From an uncultured Roseburia sp. (GTDB lineage Bacteria; Bacillota; Clostridia; Lachnospirales; Lachnospiraceae): a stretch of 64,000 bases of DNA. The notes beneath the pieces were generated by a model that saw only the letters and a program-made list of their open reading frames with translations, did no database searches and had not been told where the DNA came from. The translations under genes were made by a program, and so were the position numbers. This document shows, one piece after another, positions 1 to 8,261 of the stretch. The stretch covers positions 67,235 through 131,234 of the forward strand of contig CAKREH010000004.1 of NCBI GenBank assembly GCA_934317215.1, read 5' to 3'. Each line of letters opens with the position of its first letter. Within the stretch, counting starts at the first letter, position 1.

Positions 1-309
1 GGAAAAGTATACTGCAACCCGGCATCCCACGGAGAGGGACGTTTTGTTGCACCGAAAGAATGGCTCGATAAGCTGTTCGCAAACGGTCAGGTTGCAACCC
101 AGTACGTCAATGAGGCTGGTGTTCCGACCATGGACGAAGAGTGGAACGTCAACGGTTCCTACTGCTCCATCGAGGGTATCACAAGCCCGGATGGACGTGT
201 GCTCGGCAAGATGGCTCACTCCGAGAGACGTGACAGAAGCGTGGCAATGAACATTTACGGAGAACAGGATCTGAAGATCTTTGAGTCCGGTGTGGCTTAT
301 TTTAAATAA
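1..309 (+). CDS. purL: Phosphoribosylformylglycinamidine synthase, 3' end (partial)
   Basis: Reading frame 1 is open from the first base to the TAA at 307-309 and gives the last 102 residues of a longer protein. The segment contains HGEGRF near its start and later NVNGSYCSIEGITSPDG and KMAHSERR, which are typical of the glutamine amidotransferase domain at the C-terminus of large, single-chain PurL. The enzyme converts FGAR to FGAM in purine synthesis using glutamine and ATP in the cytoplasm. The His of HGEGRF and the Glu further on belong to the amidotransferase triad; the Cys lies outside the window. A strong terminator follows. The other purine genes (purC, purF, purB) lie about 27 kb away, so this is not one purine operon. 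Confidence 0.93.
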   Translation, partial: GKVYCNPASHGEGRFVAPKEWLDKLFANGQVATQYVNEAGVPTMDEEWNVNGSYCSIEGITSPDGRVLGKMAHSERRDRSVAMNIYGEQDLKIFESGVAYFK

Positions 310-337
310 GAGATAGTATTTCTATACAAAAAGCAGA

Positions 338-377
338 CCTTGCAGAGGAGGAGAAATCCTTCCTGCAAGGTTTTTTT
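338..377 (+). terminator. Rho-independent terminator after purL
   Basis: CCTTGCAG (338-345) pairs with CTGCAAGG (363-370), and seven T residues follow at 371-377. It separates purL from the carbohydrate locus. Confidence 0.9.
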
Positions 378-385
378 GTGCGACA

Positions 386-450
386 GATTAAAAAAATGCA
401 GTAACACATTAAAAAACATACTCTGTTTTCTATTTTTCCTATGCTATCAT
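386..450 (+). promoter_or_regulatory. GH43 promoter with 21-bp-spaced A-tract direct repeat
   Basis: ATTAAAAAAATG begins at 387 and ATTAAAAAACAT begins at 408, exactly 21 bp (two helical turns) apart. A TATCAT -10 candidate lies at 445-450, with a poor -35 near 424-430, as expected for an activated promoter. The same arrangement occurs at 6655/6676 and 13367/13388. A weak -35 with tandem direct repeats upstream fits binding by an AraC-type response regulator; the only one in the window is at 11851. This assignment is inference. Confidence 0.6.
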
Positions 451-490
451 CAAAACAAAAAGGTAGATGTTAAAAACGGGGGGAGTATCA

Positions 491-2125
491 ATGATGATCG
501 AAAATCCAATTTTGAGAGGATTTCATCCAGATCCGTCTATTGTGCGTGTGGAAGATGACTATTATATTGCCACTTCGACATTTGAGTGGTGGCCTGGCGT
601 GAAAATCAGCCATTCAAAGGATCTGGTTCACTGGGAGACATTTGGCTATGCATTGACAGACAGCAGGACACTGGATTTGCGGGGAGTTGGCGCGTCACAG
701 GGAATCTGGGCGCCCTGCCTGACTTATGACAAAGGGGTATTTTTCCTTGTTTACACAGTTGTAAATTCATTTTACTGCAATATGTATGATACTAAAAATT
801 ATCTTGTCACAGCAGAAAATATCAGGGGACCGTGGTCTGCACCAGTTCCGCTGAACAATTTTGGATTTGATCCGTCCCTGTTCCATGATATGGACGGTAG
901 GAAATATATGGTCAGCATGGTCACGGATCACAGGGTTCCGAAAAAATATGCGGGGCGGATCATTTTACAGGAATACGATCATGTCCGCAAAGAAATGGTG
1001 GGACCGGCAAAAGAAATATACAAAGGGGAAAAAATTTTTTTGGAGGGACCACATATTTTTAAAAGAAACGGATGGTATTATCTGTTTTCGGCAGATACCG
1101 GGACAGGTGAGGGGCATGGGCAGACGATCCAGAGGTCAAGATCTGTCTGGGGACCTTATGAGATGTACAAGAGTGACATCATGGAACGGGCATCTGAAAA
1201 GGAAGCGTATTCCATTATCACATCGAGACATCATGAAAAATACCTTCTACAGAAATCAGGTCATGCAGACCTGGTGGAAACACAAAATGGCGAGTGGTAT
1301 GCAGTCCATCTCTGCGGCAGGGCACTGGAAAACAGAAATGAAAAAGACAGAAAAAAATTTCCAGATTGCCGCAGGTATACGTTAGGACGTGAGACAGCGA
1401 TACAGAAAATGCGCTGGACGAAAGATGACTGGCTGGTATTGGAAAACGGGACAACACTTCCTGATGTACTTGTCCCTGCACCGGCATTAAAGGAGTGTGT
1501 TGGTAAAAAAATAGAGGAAAGAGAATATTTTAACGAAAATAGTCTGGATTCTGAGTGGCAGTCACTCCGTATTCCGATGAAAGAGAAATATATTTCATTT
1601 ACAGACAGGGCGGGATGGCTCAGAATGTATGGGCGCGATGGGCTGGCGTCGAAATTTGGGCAGAGTCTTATTGCAAGACGCTGGACGGAATTCCGGTTTG
1701 AGGCGGCTGCAAGGATTGAATTTCACCCAGAGGTATTCAAACAGATGGCAGGTCTGATCTGCATGTATGATACGGATAATTACCTTTATCTTCATCTGTC
1801 TTATGATGAGGAGATCGGAACTTGTATCAGCATACTCCGTGCAGAAAACAAAAGTTATTCCTATCCGGTTGGATTTCTTGCACTTGACCTGTCAGAGCCG
1901 GTTTTGTTGAAAGTAACGGTCGACCATGATAAACTTCAGTTTTTCTTCAGCAGAACAGATGAAATGCATTATGAAAAAATAGGAGACTGTTTTGACTGCA
2001 GTTTTTTGTCAGACGAAGCCTGTGAGGAAGGGTGGTTCACCGGCGCCATGACCGGCATATGCTGCCAGGATCTGACTGGTTTTGGAAAACATGCAGATTT
2101 TGAATGGTTTGAATATAAAATATGA
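491..2125 (+). CDS. GH43 family glycoside hydrolase, beta-xylosidase/arabinofuranosidase type
   Basis: This 544-residue protein has the five-bladed GH43 catalytic domain in its first ~310 residues and a concanavalin-like C-terminal domain from about residue 340, as in XynB-type beta-xylosidases of usual length ~540. The three catalytic acids are visible: Asp14 in FHPDPS (base), Asp127 in GFDPS (pKa modulator) and Glu185 in LEGPH (acid). No signal peptide is present, so it should act in the cytoplasm on imported oligosaccharides, removing xylose or arabinose. I chose ATG 491 over the in-frame ATG 467 because GGGGGGAG (478-485) stands just before it. It is the first gene of the locus and has its own promoter with A-tract repeats. 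Substrate within GH43 cannot be fixed from sequence alone. Confidence 0.88.
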   Translation: MMIENPILRGFHPDPSIVRVEDDYYIATSTFEWWPGVKISHSKDLVHWETFGYALTDSRTLDLRGVGASQGIWAPCLTYDKGVFFLVYTVVNSFYCNMYDTKNYLVTAENIRGPWSAPVPLNNFGFDPSLFHDMDGRKYMVSMVTDHRVPKKYAGRIILQEYDHVRKEMVGPAKEIYKGEKIFLEGPHIFKRNGWYYLFSADTGTGEGHGQTIQRSRSVWGPYEMYKSDIMERASEKEAYSIITSRHHEKYLLQKSGHADLVETQNGEWYAVHLCGRALENRNEKDRKKFPDCRRYTLGRETAIQKMRWTKDDWLVLENGTTLPDVLVPAPALKECVGKKIEEREYFNENSLDSEWQSLRIPMKEKYISFTDRAGWLRMYGRDGLASKFGQSLIARRWTEFRFEAAARIEFHPEVFKQMAGLICMYDTDNYLYLHLSYDEEIGTCISILRAENKSYSYPVGFLALDLSEPVLLKVTVDHDKLQFFFSRTDEMHYEKIGDCFDCSFLSDEACEEGWFTGAMTGICCQDLTGFGKHADFEWFEYKI

Positions 2126-2152
2126 AAAAGTGCGTGGAGGATGGATCAGAAC

Positions 2153-2255
2153 ATGCAATATGGTGTGAGAAAATATGGGGGCAGCAGGAGATGGCAGAAC
2201 AGATGATACCGCATCCGTACAAAATTGTATAGATTTATGCAGGAGCAAAATATGA
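2153..2255 (+). pseudogene. Relic of a GH28 polygalacturonase-like gene (N-terminal scrap, frameshifted)
   Basis: The gap between GH43 and GH88 encodes the typical start of a pectinase-type beta-helix protein. An ATG at 2153 after GGAGG (2136-2140) begins MQYGVRKYG. The match then continues in another frame from 2178 as GAAGDGRTDDTASVQN and IDLC, ending at the TGA at 2253-2255. The switch falls in a run of five G (2177-2181), one G too many for a continuous frame. The YGAxGDGxTDDTxxxQxxID pattern is characteristic of GH28 and related pectate enzymes. Only about 33 codons survive. The identification is by pattern recognition of the family, not a search. Confidence 0.6.
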
Positions 2256-2344
2256 GGATGAGAGAAAATCGTATTATATCGAGCAGAGCTGTATTTTAAA
2301 ACAGGAAATTTTTATCGAACATAAGGAAATGGAGAGGAAAAAAG

Positions 2345-3499
2345 ATGAGAAAAGAATATAGAGCATGGGCGGAAGAAGTGCAACAGAAGATACGGGAGAA
2401 AATGGACTGGGTCAGTGAAAAAAATGCTGATAAGATCCCGTACACCACGGATGAAAATGGAAATTATGATGACCGTTCCAACGAGAGTGTGGACTGGAAT
2501 ATGGACGACGGATTAAACTGGTGGACTAATGGTTTCTGGGGTGGAATGATGTGGCTTTTATATCAGGATACCAAAAACGAAAAATATCAAAAGATTGCAG
2601 TAAAATGCGAAGAAAAATTAAAAAAATGTTTTGATGGATATTACGGTCTGCACCATGATGTGGGATTTATGTTTGTCCCTACGGCAGTTGCGGATTACCG
2701 GCTGACGGGAAATAAAGAGTCAAAAAGGACAGCGCTTCATGCTGCAAATCTGCTGGCGGGGAGATTCAATCCGGCGGGAAAATTTATCCGGGCATGGAAC
2801 GAAGTGCCGGGAGAGGATACGAGGGGATGGGCGATCATTGACTGCATGTTTAATATTTCGCTGTTGTACTGGGCCTCGAAAGAGACGGAGGATCCGAGAT
2901 ACAGACAGATTGCGATGATGCATGCAGATACTGTGATGGAACATTTTATCCGGCCGGATGGATCGGTTATTCATATCGGGGAGTTTGATCCGCAGACGGG
3001 AGAGTTTCTTACCAATCACGCCGGACAGGGATTTTCAAAAGAATCATCCTGGACGAGAGGACAGGGATGGGCTGTTTACGGTTTTATAAACAGTTATACC
3101 AATACCGGAAAAACAGAATATTTAGAGACAGCAAAACGTGTGGCACACTACTGTATCGCGAATATACCGGAAAACGGAATCATCCCGGTGGATTTCAGAC
3201 AGCCCAGAGAGCCTGAGTGGGAGGATTCCTGCGGTGCATGTGTTATTGCCGGGGGGCTGCTTGAAATTGCAAAATATGTCCCGGATCTTGAAAAAGATAT
3301 GTATGTGAGGGCAGCAGTAAAAATATTAAAGGCGATCGATGAGACGAGAGCAGACTGGACGAAAAACTGTGATGCCATTGTACAGAACTGTTCTGCATCT
3401 TATCACAATCCGGTTCATCATACGACGATGAGCTATGCGGATTATTATTTTATGGAAGCGATTTATAAACTGACAGATACAGGTATTTTACTGTGGTAA
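2345..3499 (+). CDS. GH88 unsaturated glucuronyl hydrolase
   Basis: This 384-residue protein belongs to GH88 (UGL family), an alpha6/alpha6 barrel of usual length 370-390. It hydrates the double bond of 4,5-unsaturated uronic acid at the non-reducing end of oligosaccharides left by polysaccharide lyases, releasing a 4-deoxy-5-keto-uronate. Asp105 in HHDVGFMF and Asp166 in AIIDCMFN correspond to the two catalytic Asp of Bacillus UGL (88 and 149), with the same spacing of 61. ESSWTRGQGWAVYGF is the other family signature. There is no signal peptide. The start at 2345 follows GGAGAGG. The presence of kduI and kduD in the same locus supports the assignment, because they take the released product further. 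GH105 is the alternative, but the motif spacing favours GH88. Confidence 0.88.
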   Translation: MRKEYRAWAEEVQQKIREKMDWVSEKNADKIPYTTDENGNYDDRSNESVDWNMDDGLNWWTNGFWGGMMWLLYQDTKNEKYQKIAVKCEEKLKKCFDGYYGLHHDVGFMFVPTAVADYRLTGNKESKRTALHAANLLAGRFNPAGKFIRAWNEVPGEDTRGWAIIDCMFNISLLYWASKETEDPRYRQIAMMHADTVMEHFIRPDGSVIHIGEFDPQTGEFLTNHAGQGFSKESSWTRGQGWAVYGFINSYTNTGKTEYLETAKRVAHYCIANIPENGIIPVDFRQPREPEWEDSCGACVIAGGLLEIAKYVPDLEKDMYVRAAVKILKAIDETRADWTKNCDAIVQNCSASYHNPVHHTTMSYADYYFMEAIYKLTDTGILLW

Positions 3500-3519
3500 A
3501 AAAGGTGAATGGGATATGA

Positions 3520-3757
3520 GCTGCGCTAGGAGAAGTACTGTGCGGAGCGGCAAAGGGATACCGGAATGTAGTTATGCTGACGCTCGGAAGCTGTGATCCT
3601 TGGCGGTGGTGTATCAGCGCAGAAAGAGTATCTGACAGATGCATTACAGAGAATGGTTGAACCGATGTGCTTTGGAAGAACACTGACAGAGATACCACGG
3701 ATTGTAACTTCACAGCTGGGAAACGATGCAGGGATCGTAGGTGCTGCATATTTATGA
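3520..3757 (+). pseudogene. Relic of a ROK-family sugar kinase/regulator gene with large internal deletion
   Basis: Two pieces of one ROK protein lie between GH88 and GH31. Frame 3520-3591 gives AALGEVLCGAAKGYRN then VVMLTLGS, the stretch just before the phosphate-binding loop of ROK proteins. Frame 3596-3757 gives ILGGGVSAQKEYLTDALQ and, at the end, TSQLGNDAGIVGAAYL then TGA, the normal ROK C-terminus. The roughly 120-150 residues expected between them are gone and the frame changes at the junction. A TGA stands directly before the first piece and there is no start. The gene was probably part of this sugar locus, as a kinase or XylR/NagC-type repressor, before deletion. Confidence 0.72.
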
Positions 3758-3777
3758 GATGAGAAAGTGAGGATTAT

Positions 3778-5832
3778 ATGCAGGAAATTGCAAAAGGAAT
3801 CTGGAAAATAACGTTTGGTGAGCCGGAAAAATTTACACCGGTTCATTTCAAAAAAGAAGCGGTAAGAAAAGATGAGATCGAACAACTGGGGATCAGCCAG
3901 AAAGTTCCGTGGAATGAAGATGACATCCACTGGAGACAGTCAAAGCGTGGAATTGAGATAAAAATTCCCATGAATACGGATGAAGATATCTATGGTTTCG
4001 GACTCCAGCTCCAAAGTGTGGATCATGCAGGACGGAGAAGATTTATTAAAGTAAATTCAGATCCGCCTGCAGATACAGGAGAGTCACATGCGCCGGTACC
4101 GTTTTACATATCAACGGCAGGATATGGACTGTTTGTGGATACCTACCGGTATACAACTTTTTGTATGGGAACCAATTCTGCAAGAGGAGTATCACAGAAC
4201 CTGACCGCAGAAAATGAAAAACATGAGGAATTTTCAGAATCTGCTCTGTACGCATTAAAGCGTGCAAAAGAGATGAGGGAGATCATCATCCAGATCCCAT
4301 TTGCAGAGGGCGTGACCGTGTATCTGTTTGAGGGAAATGTAAAAGAGGCTGTGCAGCGTTACAACCTTTTTTCAGGTGGAGGATGTGTCCCACCGATGTG
4401 GGGACTTGGAATGTGGTACCGTGCATACGGCGGCAGTACGGAAGCGGATATTTACCGGTATGCCGGTTTGTTCCGAAATGAAAAAATGCCGGTGGATGTA
4501 CTTGGAATCGAACCGGGATGGCATTCCCACAGTTATTCCTGTACCTATAAATGGGCAGACAATTTTCCACATCCCGATCAAATGATAGAGGATATGGGAG
4601 AAAAAGGGTTCCGGCTCAATCTGTGGGAGCATGTTTTTGTGTATCCGATGGCACCTTTTTACAGGGAACTGATGCCGTACAGCGGTGATTACGAGGTGTG
4701 GAATGGACTGGTTCCTGATTTTGCATCCAAAGAGGCGTGTGAGCTGTTTGAAACGTACCATAGAGATATGTTCGTAAAAAAGGGGATAGCTGGATTTAAA
4801 CTGGACGAGTGCGATAATTCCGATTATAATCCGTCAAACTGGTCTTTTCCGGACTGCACAGAATTTCCGTCCGGCATGGACGGGGAACAGATGCATATGG
4901 CGATAGGAACCCTGTATCAGAAACTGATCTATGATATTTACAAAAAGGAAAACAAAAGAACTTATTCGGAGGTGCGCTCTTCAGGGGCACTTGCAGCACC
5001 ACTGCCGTTTGTTTTATATTCTGACTTGTATGATCATAAACAGTTTATCCGGGGTGTGGTCAATGCAGGATTTTCCGGTTTACTATGGTGCCCGGAGGTG
5101 CGAGACTGTAAAAATGGGGATGATCTGTTAAGACGTCTGCAGACGATCGTTTTTTCGGGACAGGCGCTGATCAACAGCTGGAGAATTCCTAATCCGCCAT
5201 GGAAACAGACAGATATAGAGAAAAATCTGGCGGGTGAGGAGATGAATACAGCAGAGTTTTATACGGTGGAGGCAAGAAAACTGTTTGAACTTCGGATGAG
5301 CCTTCTTCCATATCTGTACAGCGCTTTTGTCAGGTATCATAAAAGCGGACTGCCGCCGATCCGCGCACTGGTCATGGATTATCCAGAGGATGAAAATGTG
5401 CGGATGATCGATGATGAATATCTGTTTGGTGAGAGCATGTTAGTGTGTCCGTTGACCTATGAAGATGGTGAGGAAAAAACAGTGTATCTGCCGGAGGGAA
5501 AATGGTATCAGTTTTTTACCGGAGAGCGATATAAAGGAAAAAATACCTATACATTATCCGTGCCGTATCATGAGATACCGGTATTTGTAAAGGAAGATTC
5601 CATTATTCCGCTGGCAGAACCGGTACAGTCCGTTAATACGGATACGGTGTTTAAAATGCATATAAAATCCTACGGGGATGGAGCCGCCCGATTTACCCTG
5701 TATGAGGATGATTTTGAAACCTTTAATTTTGAGAAAGAACAGGGCACCGTTACGATACAAAAAGATGAAAACGGACGGATCACGGTGGCGAGAAGTGGTG
5801 AAGCAGCACCAAGATACCAGATCGTGATGTGA
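3778..5832 (+). CDS. GH31 family alpha-glycosidase
   Basis: This 684-residue protein is a GH31 retaining alpha-glycosidase with an N-terminal beta-sandwich (about 1-200), a TIM barrel (about 210-560) and C-terminal beta domains. Asp343 in GFKLDECD is the expected nucleophile of the family pattern; GLGMWYRAYGG and EPGWHSH lie earlier in the barrel. No signal peptide is visible, so it should act in the cytoplasm. GH31 includes alpha-glucosidase, alpha-xylosidase, alpha-galactosidase and sulfoquinovosidase activities, and I cannot choose between them here. The neighbours suggest it trims an alpha-linked sugar from the same acidic oligosaccharide as the GH88. ATG 3778 follows GTGAGG; the stop overlaps a GTG of the next frame that I do not think is used. 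Confidence 0.85.
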   Translation: MQEIAKGIWKITFGEPEKFTPVHFKKEAVRKDEIEQLGISQKVPWNEDDIHWRQSKRGIEIKIPMNTDEDIYGFGLQLQSVDHAGRRRFIKVNSDPPADTGESHAPVPFYISTAGYGLFVDTYRYTTFCMGTNSARGVSQNLTAENEKHEEFSESALYALKRAKEMREIIIQIPFAEGVTVYLFEGNVKEAVQRYNLFSGGGCVPPMWGLGMWYRAYGGSTEADIYRYAGLFRNEKMPVDVLGIEPGWHSHSYSCTYKWADNFPHPDQMIEDMGEKGFRLNLWEHVFVYPMAPFYRELMPYSGDYEVWNGLVPDFASKEACELFETYHRDMFVKKGIAGFKLDECDNSDYNPSNWSFPDCTEFPSGMDGEQMHMAIGTLYQKLIYDIYKKENKRTYSEVRSSGALAAPLPFVLYSDLYDHKQFIRGVVNAGFSGLLWCPEVRDCKNGDDLLRRLQTIVFSGQALINSWRIPNPPWKQTDIEKNLAGEEMNTAEFYTVEARKLFELRMSLLPYLYSAFVRYHKSGLPPIRALVMDYPEDENVRMIDDEYLFGESMLVCPLTYEDGEEKTVYLPEGKWYQFFTGERYKGKNTYTLSVPYHEIPVFVKEDSIIPLAEPVQSVNTDTVFKMHIKSYGDGAARFTLYEDDFETFNFEKEQGTVTIQKDENGRITVARSGEAAPRYQIVM

Positions 5833-5861
5833 TAAAAATTTATTTCCGGGGGGAAAAGAAA

Positions 5862-6647
5862 ATGGATAAATTCTGTATCAAAATATTGAACAAAGATATG
5901 GTTACGCTCGCGGTCGCACGTGGTGAGGATGAGGTTAATCTTGTATACAGCAGAAAGTACGAAGCGGGAGACAGGATACTGATTGAGACCTCAGAAAAAG
6001 GATGTTTTATTTGGTTACAGTTCGATGATGCGCTTGGAAGATCACTGGTATATCTGACAGGAAACACAACCTATAAAATTCCGTTTGGAGAAAGACGCAT
6101 CAATCTTTCCCCGAAAGTTTTCTGGGGGGAGAAACATTTAATCTGTATCCGGAAGGCGCAGGACTATGAGGTAAATGCCTACCGGAATCTTACGTTTAAT
6201 GTAAATGACCAGCATATGATAGAAAATTTATATCCACACGCGGATGCAAATGTGGAGACGAGAGGTGAGGCGGTATTTGCAGCGCAGAATGCGATTGACG
6301 GTGTGACGGTAAATCACTGTCATGGAGAGTGGCCGTATGAGTCATGGGGAATCAACCAGCAGGACGATGCCAAGATACGCATTGACTTTGGCAGGGAGGT
6401 GGAAATTGACCGTATCGTGTTATACACACGGGCAGATTTTCCGCATGACAACTGGTGGAAACAGGTCAGATTCTGTTTTTCTGACAAAAGTGAACTTACC
6501 ATGAAAATGGAAAAGAGTTCCCTGCCGCACGAGATGGTATTTGAAAAAAAGAAAGTGCGCTGGATGGAAATGAACCGTATGATCAAATCAGGGGAACCAT
6601 CTCCGTTTCCTGCTTTATCGCAGATTGAAGTTTATGGGAAAGGATGA
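5862..6647 (+). CDS. Discoidin-like (F5/8 type C) carbohydrate-binding protein
   Basis: This 261-residue protein has no clear enzyme motif. Its second half, about residues 110-260, looks like a galactose-binding/discoidin beta-sandwich: FAAQNAIDG, then GEWPYESWGINQQDDAKI, IDFGREVEIDRIVLYTR and a closing LSQIEVYG are the usual landmarks of F5/8 type C or CBM32-like domains. The first ~100 residues are a separate beta-rich region. There is no signal peptide or anchor, so it is predicted to be cytoplasmic, which is odd for a binding module. ATG 5862 is preferred over the in-frame GTG 5829 because CCGGGGGGAAAAG stands just before it. It follows GH31 by 29 bp and is the last gene of the glycosidase group. 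Function in the locus is unknown. Confidence 0.6.
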   Translation: MDKFCIKILNKDMVTLAVARGEDEVNLVYSRKYEAGDRILIETSEKGCFIWLQFDDALGRSLVYLTGNTTYKIPFGERRINLSPKVFWGEKHLICIRKAQDYEVNAYRNLTFNVNDQHMIENLYPHADANVETRGEAVFAAQNAIDGVTVNHCHGEWPYESWGINQQDDAKIRIDFGREVEIDRIVLYTRADFPHDNWWKQVRFCFSDKSELTMKMEKSSLPHEMVFEKKKVRWMEMNRMIKSGEPSPFPALSQIEVYGKG

Positions 6648-6654
6648 AAAAGAA

Positions 6655-6723
6655 CTAAAAAATTTGTATTTATACCTTAAAAAACCATATTTTTTTTGAA
6701 CATATAAATTGCTATATTATAGT
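6655..6723 (+). promoter_or_regulatory. Promoter of the ABC importer genes with 21-bp-spaced direct repeat
   Basis: CTAAAAAATTTG starts at 6655 and CTTAAAAAACCA starts at 6676, 21 bp apart. Nine bases later come TTGAAC (6696-6701), a 16-bp spacer and TATAGT (6718-6723). The downstream repeat thus lies just upstream of the -35, the usual position for an activator touching RNA polymerase. Matches the arrangement at 387/408 and 13367/13388. Confidence 0.65.
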
Positions 6724-6782
6724 CACAGAAACAAAAGCGGATGGCCATCCACCAAATGAAAAAGTTTAGGAGAATGATGAAT

Positions 6783-8174
6783 ATGAAGAAAAGAATGATA
6801 GCAGGGGTTTTAACAGCGGCATTAACAGCATCCATGCTGACTGCATGTGGAAATACGAACAGCCAGAATACGTCAGATCAGGCTGCTGCAACCAAGACGG
6901 AGACCGCAGATGCGACAGATGCAGCAGACACCACAGAGACAGGAAGTACGGATTCGGTTGTCAGTGCTCCGACAGAGCTTACATTTATCTTTGCCGATGG
7001 TGATGATGGCGCAAAGACATCCATGAACACGATCGTGGATCGCTTTAACGAAGCATACCCGGATATTACCGTGACGATCGAACCTGGAAACGGTGGAGCA
7101 TACAGTGAATTTATCAAAACGAAAGACAGTGTCGGCGAGTTCCCGGATGTCATGGAGATGAGGGACACCGCATTGTATGTAAGAGCTGATAAGTTGGAGG
7201 TACTCCCGGACGATATCGTGAATCTGTTTAAGACGACAACGGATTTTAATGGTTCTGTCTATACGGCACCACTTGCTGGAGAAAACACAGACGGTATCTT
7301 TTACAATAAAAAATATTTTGATGAGAATGGTCTGACAGAGCCGGCAACCTACGATGAGTTTTTAGAACTTTGTGAGAAAATCAAAGATTTAGGGGATATG
7401 TCACCGCTTGTTGTCGGAGGACAGGACATCTGGCATATGGGATTCTGGTTCCATAAGGCATACGCAGATCAGGTCCTCAGCCAGGACCCGGATTTTATCA
7501 AACACTGCTATGAAGGAACCAAAGATTTCTCAGATGAGACATTCAAGGAAGCTTTTGAGGAGTTAGAGGACATTTTCCAATATGCACAGGACGGTTGGAT
7601 CTCTACACCGGATGCACAGATCACAACATTCCTTGTAAATAATATGTCTGCAATGTTGTTTTCTGGAACACATATGATTTCACAGATTCAGTCCGCTGAT
7701 CCGGATTTTGAAATTGGATGGTTTGCAATCCCAAGCCCGGATGGAAAAACACGTCTTGTAGGTGGCGGCGGTGCCGGTGGTCTTGCAGTGTCCGCAGAGG
7801 CAGCAAAAGACCCGGACAAAAAAGCAGCGGCAGAAGAATTTATCCGTTTCTTCTACCAGCCGGAGAACTATAAGGTATATTGTGAAGCGTTAAGTGCAGT
7901 GCCTTCTACCGTGGATGAGCCGGATCTGGATGTGACACCTGTATTTCAGGAGATTATTGATGCGACAAACAGTGCAGATGAATTATCACCTATGTGGAAC
8001 GGTTTACAGGGAGAAAATGAATTGCCGCCTGACTTTAGAAACTTCACTTATAAAACGCTGATCGAAGTACTTCAGGGAACCAAAGATATTGATTCAGCCT
8101 GTGAAGAACTGAACAAAACATGGGAAGTAAGCATGGAAAGTTTCAATCCGGTTACAGGAGTTGGAATAGAATAG
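6783..8174 (+). CDS. ABC transporter sugar-binding lipoprotein (solute-binding family 1)
   Basis: This 463-residue extracytoplasmic binding protein starts with a lipoprotein signal: KKR, a hydrophobic stretch and the lipobox LTAC with Cys22. A short Thr/Ala/Asp-rich linker to about residue 55 leads into a type 1 sugar-binding fold (ELTFIFADGDDG, then NTIVDRFNEAYPDITV). It would capture oligosaccharides outside the membrane and deliver them to the two permeases that follow. I chose ATG 6783, which lies nine bases after AGGAGA (6768-6773); upstream in-frame ATGs at 6741, 6774 and 6777 have no better site. It is the first gene of the transport/sensor operon and is separated from the permeases by a stem-loop that may keep its transcript more abundant. 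Confidence 0.9.
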   Translation: MKKRMIAGVLTAALTASMLTACGNTNSQNTSDQAAATKTETADATDAADTTETGSTDSVVSAPTELTFIFADGDDGAKTSMNTIVDRFNEAYPDITVTIEPGNGGAYSEFIKTKDSVGEFPDVMEMRDTALYVRADKLEVLPDDIVNLFKTTTDFNGSVYTAPLAGENTDGIFYNKKYFDENGLTEPATYDEFLELCEKIKDLGDMSPLVVGGQDIWHMGFWFHKAYADQVLSQDPDFIKHCYEGTKDFSDETFKEAFEELEDIFQYAQDGWISTPDAQITTFLVNNMSAMLFSGTHMISQIQSADPDFEIGWFAIPSPDGKTRLVGGGGAGGLAVSAEAAKDPDKKAAAEEFIRFFYQPENYKVYCEALSAVPSTVDEPDLDVTPVFQEIIDATNSADELSPMWNGLQGENELPPDFRNFTYKTLIEVLQGTKDIDSACEELNKTWEVSMESFNPVTGVGIE

Positions 8175-8184
8175 GAGAAAAAAG

Positions 8185-8220
8185 CAGGCTGCCGGAAAAT
8201 GAAAATATTTCGGTAGCCTG
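8185..8220 (+). other. Intercistronic stem-loop between binding protein and permease genes
   Basis: CAGGCTGCCGGAAA (from 8185) pairs with TTTCGGTAGCCTG (ending 8220), with G-T pairing, around a short loop. Only two T follow, so it is a weak terminator. Such structures commonly protect or partly terminate the message of a highly expressed binding protein; that role is inferred. Confidence 0.65.
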
Positions 8221-8261
8221 TTACATAGAAGGTGTCTTACGGCACGGAAAGGAACGATCTT

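Noticed and set aside
44..250. A 68-codon open frame from 44 to 250
   Set aside because: It lies out of frame inside the purL end, whose conserved residues occupy frame 1; no ribosome site.
861..1385. A 174-codon frame inside the GH43 gene
   Set aside because: It overlaps the GH43 catalytic domain completely in another frame and has no ribosome site or recognisable product.
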